Positions 45,277 to 56,627 of a DNA stretch of 64,000 nt are shown piece after piece; the first letter of the stretch is position 1; the number at the start of each line of letters is the position of its first letter. Location: positions 189,001 to 253,000 of the forward strand of contig CAJNDS010002647.1 in assembly GCA_905221605.1 (NCBI GenBank). The letters are read 5' to 3'. The notes under the pieces are model-generated. The model did not search any database. It was given only the letters and a program-made list of their open reading frames with translations, and was not told the origin of the DNA. A program made the translations under genes and the position numbers. Origin of the DNA: Symbiodinium natans (lineage: Eukaryota; Sar; Dinophyceae; Suessiales; Symbiodiniaceae).

Positions 45277-45830
45277 TCACAGGTGTGCCGAAGCAGCCGA
45301 CTCCCACAATTGACAAACCAGAGAGAGAGTCTGCACAGAGCTCTCAATGCAAAACTCTGCCACATCAACTGTTGTCGACATACGCATGAGATCCCGAGTC
45401 GCTGGAATGGATAGGCGAGTGGATAAGGTCTGCATAGATTTGCAAGAGAACACCAAGGTCTGATCAAAAGGAGCCCAGCAAGGGCCAGGCCCACCCTGCA
45501 GAACATAGCAGGCTGCCACCGTAGCATTTCACAAGGCATCGCAGCCCGCCATCAGAACTGTGCTGATCCGCAGGACGCACACATGCTCCTCACCCGCAAG
45601 AAAAAGCAAAACGCGTTTAACCAAAGGTCGTCTTGAGAATTTTGAGAAGTTTGGGAAGGAGCGAATGGCCGAAGAATGTAGGTCGTCGGCTCTGCGCCCG
45701 GGTGACCTGACGGTGACCTGGCATTTGCCAGGAATGACACGGCGTCCGACATCCTCTGTAAGTGAACCAACACCGGCCACCGTTGGTATTGACGGGGCCT
45801 GGGTTCTATCAAAGGTTTGCGGGTCACATG
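45277..45830 (-). CDS. Unidentified candidate exons
   Basis: About 45430-45277 on the minus strand reads MQTLSTRLSIPATRDLMRMS, then TTVDVAEFCIESSVQTLSLV. About 45690-45530 is also open, with VKRVLLFLAGEEHVCVLRIS. Both have coding character but no recognised family. Confidence 0.3.
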
Positions 45831-46738
45831 CCGTCATTTAGGAGTGTCTTTCGCACCCTCGTCGTCTAATTCAACCTCCAAGCGATGAAGGCACTGGCAA
45901 GGCATCAAATGTCATCACGTCAATTTGGGCCGTGTCTACTATTCAACTTCTTGCCAGGTTGGATGCCCTGCTGGCCTCGTAAGTGAGCGTATCCTAAGCC
46001 TAAACTGATTCAGCCCCATCTGCAGACGTGCACGAATGAATACCTACACGCTGCTTAAGACGAAATTGCGCCATACCAGCCCAAGCTTTCGTCTCCACAT
46101 GCCCCTACCACCTATTATACTTAGCAGTTGTTCGTGCCAGTTCTGCAGCTTCGATGGGGTGACCGTGTGCGACTCTCTCTATATCCAGCCGCAAGGCCTC
46201 AACACGGCTCCATCCCTTCCAAGACCATCAACGTTGTCAAACATAAGAAATCTGATCCCAGATTCGCTGCAGTACAGTACCCTACTCAGTTCTCCTCGGG
46301 GACACCGTTGACTGGGTGGCATCGTCTGCCCCAAGCCTATGAACTGTGTGATTTCTTTCGGAAAGAGGATACGAAATTGCCCATGCAGGCGCACTACAAC
46401 TCGATCCTGAAGTTTAGACCCTTTAGCCTCAACAGCTGACAGCAGCACTGCTGGATATCGAAACAGCCTCACCTAGTCACGAATTCAAACTCACTGAAAC
46501 GGAAGGCTTGGAGCAAACTTGTGGCTCGCATCTGTCATGGATATAACATCCAAATAGGACCCCTGACACAGCCTGACATCAGAATCAACATAAAGGCTTG
46601 AAGTCACCCATGACGTTTGACTTCCGCTCCATCTAAAAAACATGCGCGAGCTCGCGCGGACTCGGAGCGAACGCTTATCTGACTCCGACATAACAACAAC
46701 ACGCGGAGTGTACTCAAGAAGCTCACTGTCAGCAAAGG

Positions 46739-47674
46739 ATGCCATCGAGCACAATTTTTAGCGCAGGTCAGTGGGAGAACCCTTCGGGAAGACTGACTCG
46801 GCAGCCACCGTCTGTAGGAGCATGCGGACAGCGACAAAAGACAAGGGATGACAAGAGGGTACAGCTGGATGCTGATCACAAAGCAAGATTTCTTTCGCAC
46901 CTTACCGCGTTTGGCTCGTCAGCGACATGTTCAGTCCCTGATGCACTGATTCAGTGGCTGGGGTCTTGGACGCCTTCAGAGCACGGGCGATTTAAGTGGC
47001 CGAGAGAAGGGAAGAGAACGAAGATGTGCATGTGCACGTGTCTGGATTGCGAGACCTTCAGTGAGTCGGCCTGGAACAATTCTCGAAGCCTAATGGAACG
47101 AAGCACCGAAGACTGTCTGAACTGTTTCTACACACGCTGCCGCTACGAAGTACTAGCAAGAGCAAGTAGCAGCGCCACGAGCACACTCCGGGCGAATCGA
47201 GCATCTTTGCAAGGCGACATCCTCAGACCGCAGGCCCTTCAGCTGCCTGCAAGGGGACAGCAGCCCAAAGCAGCACAAGGCAGTTCAAGGCAGCTCAAAG
47301 CTACGCCTTTTTCCACCCCGAAAGATCCCAAAACCCCAAACGCATGCATCACCATGCACCCGATATGGTCCGGCTGCTCAAAGGCAATGGTGCACGACGT
47401 CAATGATCTTGCTTCCCTTGAGGAACTGCTATCACAATGCGCTGCAGAACCTAGACTTCTGCCAATTCATTACATGGTCATTCGCTGCCGAGCCCACATG
47501 GAGCATATCCACATGTCACATGCATCAGACCGCCAGCCGCAGGAGAAGCTGCACAAACATGTGTGTGGCCTGGGCAAAGGGGAAGTCAGGGACTGCCTCC
47601 TCCAAAAAGACATCCAGGCGCATGATGGGGGAGATCAGCCTGCCAGACAGTGGTCATGTTTAAGGACTTCTTGA
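46739..47674 (+). CDS. Long intronless open frame on the opposite strand, unidentified
   Basis: A 311-codon ATG-to-stop frame, the longest in the window not explained by low complexity. It has no intron, unlike every named gene. The translated product is hydrophilic, with a cysteine-rich part near residue 100 (KMCMCTCLDCETF) and no membrane helix. Codon usage shows no strong third-position bias, and I recognise no domain. It may be chance, a retrogene, or an expressed orphan. Confidence 0.35.
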   Translation: MPSSTIFSAGQWENPSGRLTRQPPSVGACGQRQKTRDDKRVQLDADHKARFLSHLTAFGSSATCSVPDALIQWLGSWTPSEHGRFKWPREGKRTKMCMCTCLDCETFSESAWNNSRSLMERSTEDCLNCFYTRCRYEVLARASSSATSTLRANRASLQGDILRPQALQLPARGQQPKAAQGSSRQLKATPFSTPKDPKTPNACITMHPIWSGCSKAMVHDVNDLASLEELLSQCAAEPRLLPIHYMVIRCRAHMEHIHMSHASDRQPQEKLHKHVCGLGKGEVRDCLLQKDIQAHDGGDQPARQWSCLRTS

Positions 47675-47835
47675 GTGGCTTTCCGTGCCGTTCAGGCTTG
47701 CCATCGCCTCGCCCCCTCCCCTCCACGCCTCGGCCCACCCTTGTCTGGTAAGCCATGTGCCTGCGAATGGTGCATCTGTGGCAGTGCAGGTGCAAGTGTT
47801 GTAACCACGATAAGCACTTATTGCATTTAATGGGG

Positions 47836-48087
47836 AGAGAGAGAGAGACACACACACACACACACACACAAAGAAAGAGAATTTGAAGGGGAGAGAGAGA
47901 GAGGGGAGATAAAAAGGAAAGAGAAAAAGACAGAGAATGAGATTGAGAAGGAGCAAGAGAAAGAGAGAGAGAAGGAGAAAGGGAAAGAGAATGTGAATGA
48001 GAAAGAGAAAGGAAAGACAAAGAGAAAGGGAGAGAGGGCGAGTCAGAGAGAAAGAGAGAGAGAGAGGGAGAGACAGAGGAAGGGATA
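47836..48087. repeat. Purine tract (GA rich) with a CA microsatellite
   Basis: About 250 bases of nearly pure plus-strand purine (gagaga, gaaaga), interrupted near 47850 by (ca)n. Confidence 0.95.
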
Positions 48088-48879
48088 GAAAATCCGTTCT
48101 GGGGAGGGCGGGCGGGTATCACGAAGATGCACGAAGATGTCACCTGACACAATAAGATGCTGGCCTGTTCCTGAAGCAAGCCAACTGAAATAAACAAGCT
48201 GAAGAAATGTTAGGGTTCGCCGTATGCGTCGGCCTTTAGCCCCGCTTTGCCCCCGACGCAAACGACCCAGAGAGGGAGCGGGACCTTTTGCTGCGAAATG
48301 CCAAACGCCAGGAAGGAAACCAGAAGGCCACCATCCCAAAATCGGCCCCCACCTATGCACTGGCGTGCCTTGGAGAACCACACCGACGAATGGAACCGAG
48401 GTCAACTTTATAGTCATTAGTGCGACAAAAAACGGCCCTGAATTTGGAAGTCGTACCACCTGAAAAGCTCAAATCCGTTTTGTCATGCTCGAGCGGGTTA
48501 AACGTGACGCTTTGGATGTTGATGCTTCAAACTTCGCAGGCCCATATCCCACACGGACCCAGTGTGGTGGGTGGTCGGGTGAAGTGGGTGGGCGTGGTGG
48601 GCGAGCGGGTGAAGGGACCGACGTGACAAAACGGTCGGAGTTTACTCACCAAACCGGGCCCGTGCGGGTAACAAAACGGCCCTGCCAGCATTCATGCTGC
48701 CTGTGTCTGTTTGGCCGTGAGCATGAGCGGTGCTTGCATGGTTGTTCATCCTTGCTGTCTGTGCGCTGACATGATGTCGTCTGTAAGCCACCTATTTAGA
48801 CAGGCATCATGGCACAAACGAGATCCAAATTGGACAGGCTTGCGATCCACACACACACCCCCCCCCCCCCCGTGTAGGG

Positions 48880-49015
48880 CCCCAGGCCGCTTGGAGGAGC
48901 GGGAGTCCAAACTTCCTGCAACCCTTCTGCATGCGTGGCGCCCCCTGCAACCCTCCATCCTCCTCCTGAACTCCGACATGTGACTTTGGCTTCCCTTCAT
49001 CTGCGACGCAGGCCA
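48880..49015. repeat. Diverged dispersed repeat, partial copy 3
   Basis: Contains cttggaggagc (as in copy 1), and cctcctgaactc with gactttggcttcccttcatctgcgacgc (as in copy 2). A run of about 13 C precedes it near 48858. Confidence 0.5.
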
Positions 49016-51291
49016 CACCGAACCATATGTCGTTGTTAGAAGGCTTGTGTCATGGCAAGAGCCCCTTCCGCTTCAGTGGCTCCCAGTGTGAAAGGAACCA
49101 TCCTCGACCTCTGGATTTTGAAGCGTGAAAAGCTGTAAGCATGAAAGGCGAACCTGCATCATCACAAGAGGACCTAGGCCAGGCAATTCGGACTGCTGTC
49201 CTTGCCGTCCATCTTCAAGCCCGGACGTTCTTCCTTTCGCCACGAAGACATTCCAAGCTCCTGGGCCGAAAGCTGCACCGGACTTCTGCGAAGTCACTGC
49301 ACTCCACACCTTTGCAATGTGCTGGAAAAGTTTTAGGCAGCGTCCTGTGCCAAGACCGCATCCAACTCCATAGAGTCCTCTGGGTACCAACCTCGGAAGC
49401 TGCAGCATTTGGTCTGCAGACTCCGAGGCCCTGAAGATCAGCCAAGGCTTCAGCCCAAGTGCCCATCACCCGCCTCGCCAAGACTGAATCACGTTGCCCC
49501 GTCTCCATCAGTGGCGGTACACAACCCACGCCTCTCTGACAGGTGTCGCATCAAAGTCGCCGGCCTTGAGCAACAGTGGGGTACTGCCTTTGCACTGCAC
49601 TCTGCAAGCACGGCCAGATCCCCTGCCTGGCTGTCCGAACTTAATCCGCCGGCGCCACGCAGCTCGATTCCTGTCAAATTGAGTTTGACTGATATGACTG
49701 GCATTGAGGGCATGTGTTGATAAGGCTTGGGACATCTTGGGGCCAGCATTGGAGCAGCACAGTGAGCGCCGCCCTAGGCCCTAGCCCGTCCCCGTTCCAC
49801 CGTTGCAGCGCCTCTTGAGGAACCATGAAACGTCAAACTCCTGGGCCAACAAACTCAAACAAAGCTCAAAGACAATCGGCACTTGAGGGCCCAGGAGGCA
49901 CTGGGGCACCGGCCAGACACTCGGCCAAACTTGGTCAGATGCTCGGCTGAGACCGACCTCCCGATTCTTATGCCAGGGCTGCCAGCGGAGTTTGGCTAAT
50001 GGGCTATGCTGAGGCCATGCTGAGGCCATGCTGAGACCGTGCTGTGGCCACTCTGTTGCGCGCCTCGCGGCTTGACCTTGCACAGGGGAGCCACTTGGCA
50101 CTGCAAGCCTTGATGCTGCTCGCGACAGGTCCTCGTACTGCAACAGGCATGCTACCACACGTGGGTCCATTTTTTGTCACCTCGCAACTCCGCAACTCCC
50201 TCCTTGACTTCCCACTTTCATGGGTTCTGCTCCCAAAGGTGAAATGCGATACGCATAAGCAGAATTCATCCTGTACTTCAGCAAGCCGGTGCAATGAACA
50301 AGATCCAACTCTGCAATTCTCTGCACCTCTAATGCTGCTTTCTGGTGTTCTTGCACTGGCTTTGAAGAAGGTAGGGGATTTTGCCTGAGCCGATGTTCTT
50401 CCAGAGTCTTGCTTCTGGTTTGCGGCACAAGTCTTGGTAGATGCGGGTGCTTCCAATGCGCAATGCTGCCCATACACCACTTTGAAGAACATCTACGCTC
50501 AGCTTCGGCTTTGCGTGAAGTGTCATTAATGCTGCCTGCCCAACATCTCTTTCTGCCGCAGATTATTGCTCTACTGGGGTCTTCTTGCTGGAAGCCCAAC
50601 TTGCTGCATAGTCATGCCCCGATTCTTGTAGACTTTGAAGGAGGGTGTCAGGCAGACCAAGCCCTGTACCTGGTACGGGCGCATGTGCATGTGTGACGGC
50701 TCGCGTCGGCAGGCCACCATGGGCTTCATGAAAAGCTGCTGGATATGCTGTCACAGGCAGGTTGAGGTTTACAGACACTCCAGACATCAGCGGTGCCTGC
50801 CGAACACTTGCCTACGTGATGACTCTGTCGGTGCGATGTGCACAGAACCGCTTGCTCGAAACATGCGCAGGATTGCGCAGGCGGTACCTTGGCGGCCTGC
50901 TGCGCCATGCGCAAGCAAGCTGAGAAGCTAGCATTATCCTGGCCTCACCGTGGAAACCGAGGAATCGCTGTTTGCTGCACATGTTGAATAATGTTGAGTC
51001 TGGCCTGCATCAACAACTGAACCATAAGTCCCCAGGAACACTTTTGCCATGCTCGTCGGTTCGGCCATGTCTTCATTTCACCTGAGCCTATGATGATGGG
51101 ATCCCATACTACCCCCTAACCAAAGCAAGGCCACTTGGGCGGGACTTCGGGTAGCGAGCAGGAGCACAATGCGTGCTTCGACGACCTTGTCTGCACATGC
51201 CTGCACGTTCTCATCTATGCTAAACTGCCTGGTCCGTGAAATCTTGTGCGTGCTGAACGCCTAGTGTTGTTGGATTCCTCGCGGGGGGTGA

Positions 51292-51531
51292 GTGTCCTCC
51301 CTCACTCTCGGTGGCATTGACAGAGCTGCGCCTTCCGGCATGTCCAACATCTTTTTCCAAACCACTTTCCAGGACATGGGAAACACATTGCTAAGCCATA
51401 TACAAAGTCGCAGCAGCCCCTGTCTGTCGTTTGACATCGCTGCAGTGAGGGAAGCCCAGATGAGCAACCTCTCTCCTGACGTGCAGGAAATGCTGCTCTT
51501 GCGAATGGCGGTCCCCGTGCCTAGCCACTAG
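51292..51531 (+). CDS. Candidate plus-strand terminal exon, unidentified
   Basis: Open frame ending at a stop; the last half reads SFDIAAVREAQMSNLSPDVQ followed by EMLLLRMAVP, a typical soluble helical C-terminus. No upstream exon or family was identified. Confidence 0.3.
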   Translation: MSSLTLGGIDRAAPSGMSNIFFQTTFQDMGNTLLSHIQSRSSPCLSFDIAAVREAQMSNLSPDVQEMLLLRMAVPVPSH

Positions 51532-51552
51532 TAACCTGAAGTTCAATCAACT

Positions 51553-52234
51553 TCAAAGGCAGCTGAAGATGTGGAGCTTAGGGTCGACCCGTGGTGATGC
51601 TGTGACTTGAAAATTGAGGTTAACATGTTCCTCCGCAAAGGGAAGCACGACTGTGTACTGCGAACGGCCGGAGTGAGAATTAATGACAGATAGCACCCCG
51701 CTTGCTGTGACCGTTGGACCGTTGATGCTGCTTCGGGTGGACCAATACCACACCCGCCACCCCCAAGAGGCCGAAGGTGAGACTTTTGGGGCTTGCGAGA
51801 GCCCTTTGTGAGACCGTGAAACTTCGGAGGCCATCAGCCGTTGTCCTGGCCACCCACAGGGGCCCACCCGCCTGTCCAAGTGCATGCCCTGAGCGAGCGG
51901 TCGCAAGAGGAGACACGTCTATGACCATACATAAACGCCTGAAGCTGCTCGAAGTACCTACATTATCGACAAGGAGGAAGGGGGAGGGGTGCCAACACAC
52001 CGACACCGTAGCTTTGCTGTTGTTTTTTGATCCGTTTTATACTTCCTGTTTCTTGATTGGTCTTCTGCGTGTTGTTGTGGGTCATGGTGACAGCCTCGGG
52101 TGTTCTTGTCAAGCAAAGAGGCACGTCATGATCGCTGCTGATGTGCTACCGGAGGGGCGCTATTCTGTACTCTGGACAATCTTGAAGCCCTCCGCGTAGT
52201 TGTCGTGCAGCTCTTTCGCCGCTTCCTGGGACAT
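51553..52234 (-). CDS. Unidentified candidate exons
   Basis: A likely initial coding exon starts at Met about 52234 and reads MSQEAAKELHDNYAEGFK. Further blocks are about 51935-51800 (MVIDVSPLATARSGHALGQA, then GGPLWVARTTADGLRSFTV) and about 51740-51600 (beta-rich: GPTVTASGVLSVINSHSGRS, then QYTVVLPFAEEHVNLNFQ). No family was recognised. Confidence 0.4.
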
Positions 52235-52558
52235 CTACACCGCTGCGGCTATGCCAGTCCGTCAAGTCTCTGCTTCGATGTTGCGCTGAGGCTTGCAGCA
52301 AGCAGCGCTTTGGACACAACAAAAAACAACAGAAACCACGGAAACAACGGAAACAACGGAAACGAGAAACACTTGCATTGCAGCCCAAGTTGCGAAATAC
52401 TTAACATCTGGAGGGAACCATGACTCCAGGCATTTCCTTGGCAACATGTTGCAAAGAGCAATAACCAGCCCCCTGCCATCGAACTCATGAGAATCTGAGC
52501 GGTGCTCTGCATCACACATGTTCACACCCCAAAACCACCTCGCTCCCAAGACGGTGAA

Positions 52559-53354
52559 CTAAGTACCAATGATTGAACCGAGTGGCTTAGCCGTAGGTTG
52601 TTGGAGCATGGCCTCCAGGATCTCCTCGGCATCAGCATGACGCTGTTGGCGAGAACACGCTCCACAACGTGCAGGAGCAGCCAGTCTTAAGCCTGGCGGC
52701 CCACCATCCTTTGTCCCTTACAGGCCAGACCGGATTCAGTGGAAAGACGTAGCCTTCATGGACCTTGGGTTCACGTGGCAGTGAAGGCTCAATCACGCGA
52801 GCCCTTCTCGCATAGGCCTACGACAGCCGCAAGGAGGGGCTGAGCTAAATCCGTCAGGCGCACCCTTTTCATGAGGAAGTCTCGAAGACCAGCCTGCTGC
52901 AGACCGCTTTGGATAAGTTGGTAGCCCTCTTGGGCAACTGCTGCAGATGAAGGGATTACACGCCCAAATACAGTACCCTCTTACAAATTGCGGCACCTCA
53001 GTGGTGTAGTCCCATGGCTTGCCCTCAAAGCCCTGCCAAACAATGAGGTACTCGTCATCCAACTCCTGGCATCTTTCCGCATCATGTTGCTTTAACCTGA
53101 AACGAATACTCCCCTGTGGCTCATGGAATCCGGGGATGTTTTGTCGGTACAACTGCCCCACCTGCGGAAAGTACAGGTTGCAGCCTCGGCAGCTTTGAAA
53201 GCTCTCCGAACTCGCTCGCACACTGAACAGTCCGTGCATCTAACTTACTAAGGACAATGGACCTAGGCTGAAGGTAGCGTTCTGAGTCCTCTTCCTGCCC
53301 CAAGATCATCCCAACCCTGAAGCTAAACGTGTGAGCCGTCCTTGCCCTTTGCAA
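52559..53354 (-). CDS. Unidentified multi-exon gene, 3' end defined
   Basis: Four minus-strand blocks: about 53330-53220 (FRVGMILGQEEDSERYLQPR), about 53170-52985 (YRQNIPGFHEPQGSIRFRLK, then DDEYLIVWQGFEGKPWDYTT), about 52950-52800 (AQEGYQLIQSGLQQAGLRDF, then LMKRVRLTDLAQPLL) and a C-terminal block ending at 52559 (DAEEILEAMLQQPTAKPLGS). The composition and stop placement are convincing for a real gene, but I recognise no family. Exon borders were not fixed. Confidence 0.5.
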
Positions 53355-53449
53355 GGATGGCTAACTAATTATACATTTACCAAAGGATTCTGTCGCGGTT
53401 GCTATTCCTGGAGACGGCCACTTAAGGGATTTCAGGGATCTCCGCCCTT

Positions 53450-53561
53450 TTCTCCTCCTTCTTCTTCTCCTTATTGTTCTTCTCCTCCTTCTTCTTGTTA
53501 GTGTCCTTCTCCTCTTCTTCTCCTTCTCCTTCTCCTTCTCCTTCTCTTTCTCCTTCTTATC

Positions 53562-53598
<37 letters not shown>

Positions 53599-53630
53599 TT
53601 CTTCTTCTTCTTCTTCTTCTTCTTCTTCTC

Positions 53631-53667
<37 letters not shown>

Positions 53668-53756
53668 TTCTTCTTCTTCTTCTTCTTCTTCTTCTTCTGC
53701 TTCGTCTTCTTCTTCTTCTTCTTCTTCTGCTTCTTCTTCTTCTTCTGCTTCTTCTG
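53450..53756. repeat. TTC trinucleotide array
   Basis: About 300 bases of ttc with ctc, tcc and tgc interruptions, in several sub-blocks. Frames across it (S, K/R or E runs) were ignored. Confidence 0.97.
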
Positions 53757-54110
53757 GTCTCCGGCCGCGCTTGCCCGCTTCGTCAGTCTGGTTGGTAGTG
53801 TGGGTTTCAGACCGGTCCACTCCCACTTGGGGGTTTTGTGGGGAGACTGGGTAAGAAAAGCCCCCTGAGGACCAGCCCGAAACCTCGTCGATATTTTGCT
53901 CTCGTCAACATGAAAACAATGAGCCATGGCACGCTCTGAGTTTCTGTGCATGAACACAACCTTTAAAAGAATTTAAGCGTTGCCAAGCAACACTCGGCAC
54001 CGTGTCGCACTGCTCCACAAGGTGCGGTCTCTGCGATCACCTGCAGGATGCGGAGCAACGGAAAACTGACCTCCCCACGAAGAGCACGTCGTAGGGGATG
54101 ATGAATCTAC

Positions 54111-54487
54111 GTCTAGCCGCATCTAGCCGCGTCTAGCCGCGTCTAGCCGCGTCTAGCCGCGTCTAGCCCCGAGTGTGGGAATCAAAGCATCAACACTCAA
54201 AAGTGTGCGTGGGAACCGCGACCAGGGCAGTCAAGAAGCGTCCTGGATCAAGCGATACCTCAAGACACAGGTGAGCTATTGGCGCTCAAGGTAGAGAAGA
54301 ACTGATGCCAGCACTTGTAGGGCCGAGAGGCGAGGTTGGGTCGCCAAAGCCGAACTTCGGGATCCTTGGCAATCTTCCACAATCTGCCACAATCTGCCAC
54401 GCCACAACTACACAAAAACGGCTCCAAGCTAAGGTTCTTGGGACTCTTGGTCCACCACTTCAGAGCATTTCAGAGCATTTCAGAGCC
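54111..54487. repeat. Cluster of three 10-bp tandem repeats
   Basis: (g/a)tctagccgc x6 at 54111-54170, aatctgccac x3 at 54371-54400, and cagagcattt x2.7 at 54461-54487. The units are unrelated to each other, but all are 10 bp. Confidence 0.9.
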
Positions 54488-54489
54488 CT

Positions 54490-55310
54490 CCCCATGGTTG
54501 GAACCCATCACTGCAGGCAAGCATCGCAGGGTGGAAACCCCGCTCGTTCTCTTTGGCCAGGACTTCCAGCCAGCGCGAGTTCCAGGATTGGTGATCCAAA
54601 TTATCCAGAATATCCTGCTCGAGCATCGGCGGAAGCACAACAGCCGGTGCGAACAAAGTTAGGCAACCAAGACTATCCAGGCCACAAGCCGTGAGGCCGT
54701 GAGACATCTGCTCAGAGCCCTAAGCCCGTCCTTTGTGTGCGTCAGGAGCCAGTGGATCAGCTCCGCCTGTCGGGGTGTCGTTGGTGTCACATTCGGTAGC
54801 TGCACATCTGGTTTGCATGTTTTGCATTTGCACATACCAAGGCTGCGCACGCTTGATGAGCACAACACTTCCTAGCTGCACCACGCTCCCTCGAGCGCCT
54901 GCTCTGCAGGCAGAGACTCATAAACCATGTTCATAGAACCCACCGTAAAGGTGTCAAAATCCGACACGACCTCGACGCGAACGTGGTGCATTTGGGATTC
55001 AGGCTCCATGCGCAGAGAAAAGTCCAACGGAACACCCATCATCCGTAAGCCAGGCACTGGTTTGACAAACGCTTCTGCGTAGGCAATCAGCAAGCCACGC
55101 GGATTCCTGCAACGCGGCTTCGCAATTCAAGCCGATAAGGGCCGACAAGGACGTCCAGTTGCAGGGTCCCGAAATGTCCACAAAGCTCGTGGTTTAGAAA
55201 GTTCATAGCTAGTTCATAGCTCGCATCCCAAAAACTGTATCCCTACCACTGCTTGCCGAAGCGCATGACTTCGCTCTCATCGTTCTGGTACAGAACGACC
55301 TGCAACATGC
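54490..55310 (-). CDS. Unidentified multi-exon gene
   Basis: Minus-strand blocks with exon-like ends: about 55303-55253 (after ttgcag, VVLYQNDESEVMRFGK), about 55180-55120 (FGTLQLDVLVGPYRLELRSR), about 55085-54900 (AYAEAFVKPVPGLRMMGVPL, then DFSLRMEPESQMHHVRVEVV and a stretch ending YESLPAEQ before AG|GC), about 54780-54720 (PRQAELIHWLLTHTKDGLRA) and about 54640-54530 (MLEQDILDNLDHQSWNSRWL). The mixed beta and alpha character looks like a genuine soluble protein. No family was recognised. Confidence 0.5.
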
Positions 55311-56627
55311 AACTCATGCAACTCATCATGCAACTGCACTGCAGGCAGCTGAAGAGGCCTTTCACATCTACAACGGCGTCATACGGCATCCACAGCACCA
55401 ACTTTGGTCATACACGGTCCGGGACTACGACCTGTCTGTGCCTTTCTTCGTGTGCATTGTACACCTACGTGGCCAAACGCAGCTAGGTGCCTGAGGATCA
55501 GATTTCCCTCTGATCGCGTGCCTGCAGTTGAGCAAGCAGCTGAAGTGGAGCAGTCATACTGTGCATATACCAGCCCCTTCTCGGAAGCACCAGATCTTGA
55601 CAACGGCACCAAAGGCCGCTTGAGTCGCTCAATGGAGTCGCCCCAAGGAGCTCTCAAATCTCTCACAGCTGGTTTCTTGTCGCACCCAAGGTCAACTGAG
55701 CGACAGGTTCATGTCCATGAAGGCGGGCTCGGATCTCCGACCAGTTTCCCAGCCCATGACCTCGATGGACAGGGAGGGCAATGACGGGCACTGACGGAAG
55801 GCTCATCTGAGCCCAGGCTGGTGAACGTGCTCTTGCACTCTTGCACGCGAGTCAATGGCAAGTGGCCGGAGAAATATCTCTCTGCATAATGTAGGCCTGA
55901 CGACAGACACCAATTTTTAAACCCTCCACGTGGGAGCCTGGGAGCCGTGACCTGCCCGCTTTATTGAACCAGAAGGCGAGGGTCGTTCAGTAAGTTGCAG
56001 GTTCAAGGCAACCAGGCAATACCGTCTCACTACCGACTGCCTTTGACTGACACATGCCTGCTGGGGCATGCTCTGACATCTGCCCTGCCTCCCGCATGAG
56101 GGGCTCTGGCATATCAATACCCCACCTCACGCTTGAAGAAGCACGTGTGCTCAATAACTGTCAACCCTCTCTTGTCTTCTCAAGTGCTCTCGGAGTGAGG
56201 GGAGTTGCGCAGCGACCTCATGTAGGGAATGCTCTCCATCTCTCTCAAGCAGCAAGCAAAGTACCTTTGGTATTTGCATCTGACGAAGACTTGAGCTGCT
56301 GCACATAGATTCGTTAGCCCACGCTAAAAGTTGCTCAGGTTCGAGGTACTAGCGCAGTCGACTGGCACCTGCAATACGTACTCGCTAGCAGCGCAACGTA
56401 GCTGGAGCTACTCTTGCGATCAAGAAGCACATCAGGCTTATACGAGTCCTGCCAGGGCAGGGCAGACGTGAGATCGCCCCGAACTCTTTCCCCGCGAAAT
56501 GCGTCGATTCTGTGAACTATTCTTAACGATCTTCAGCGGTCCTCGTCTTTGAGCGACCGGTCTTCGATCTTCAGCGACGATTCTGTCTCTGTGAGCACAG
56601 CCTGCAGCACCTGTAACAGGCTGCAAA

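Noticed and set aside
53361-53957. 198-codon lysine-rich frame and its E- and S-rich relatives
   Set aside because: Translation of the TTC array in three frames; not a protein.
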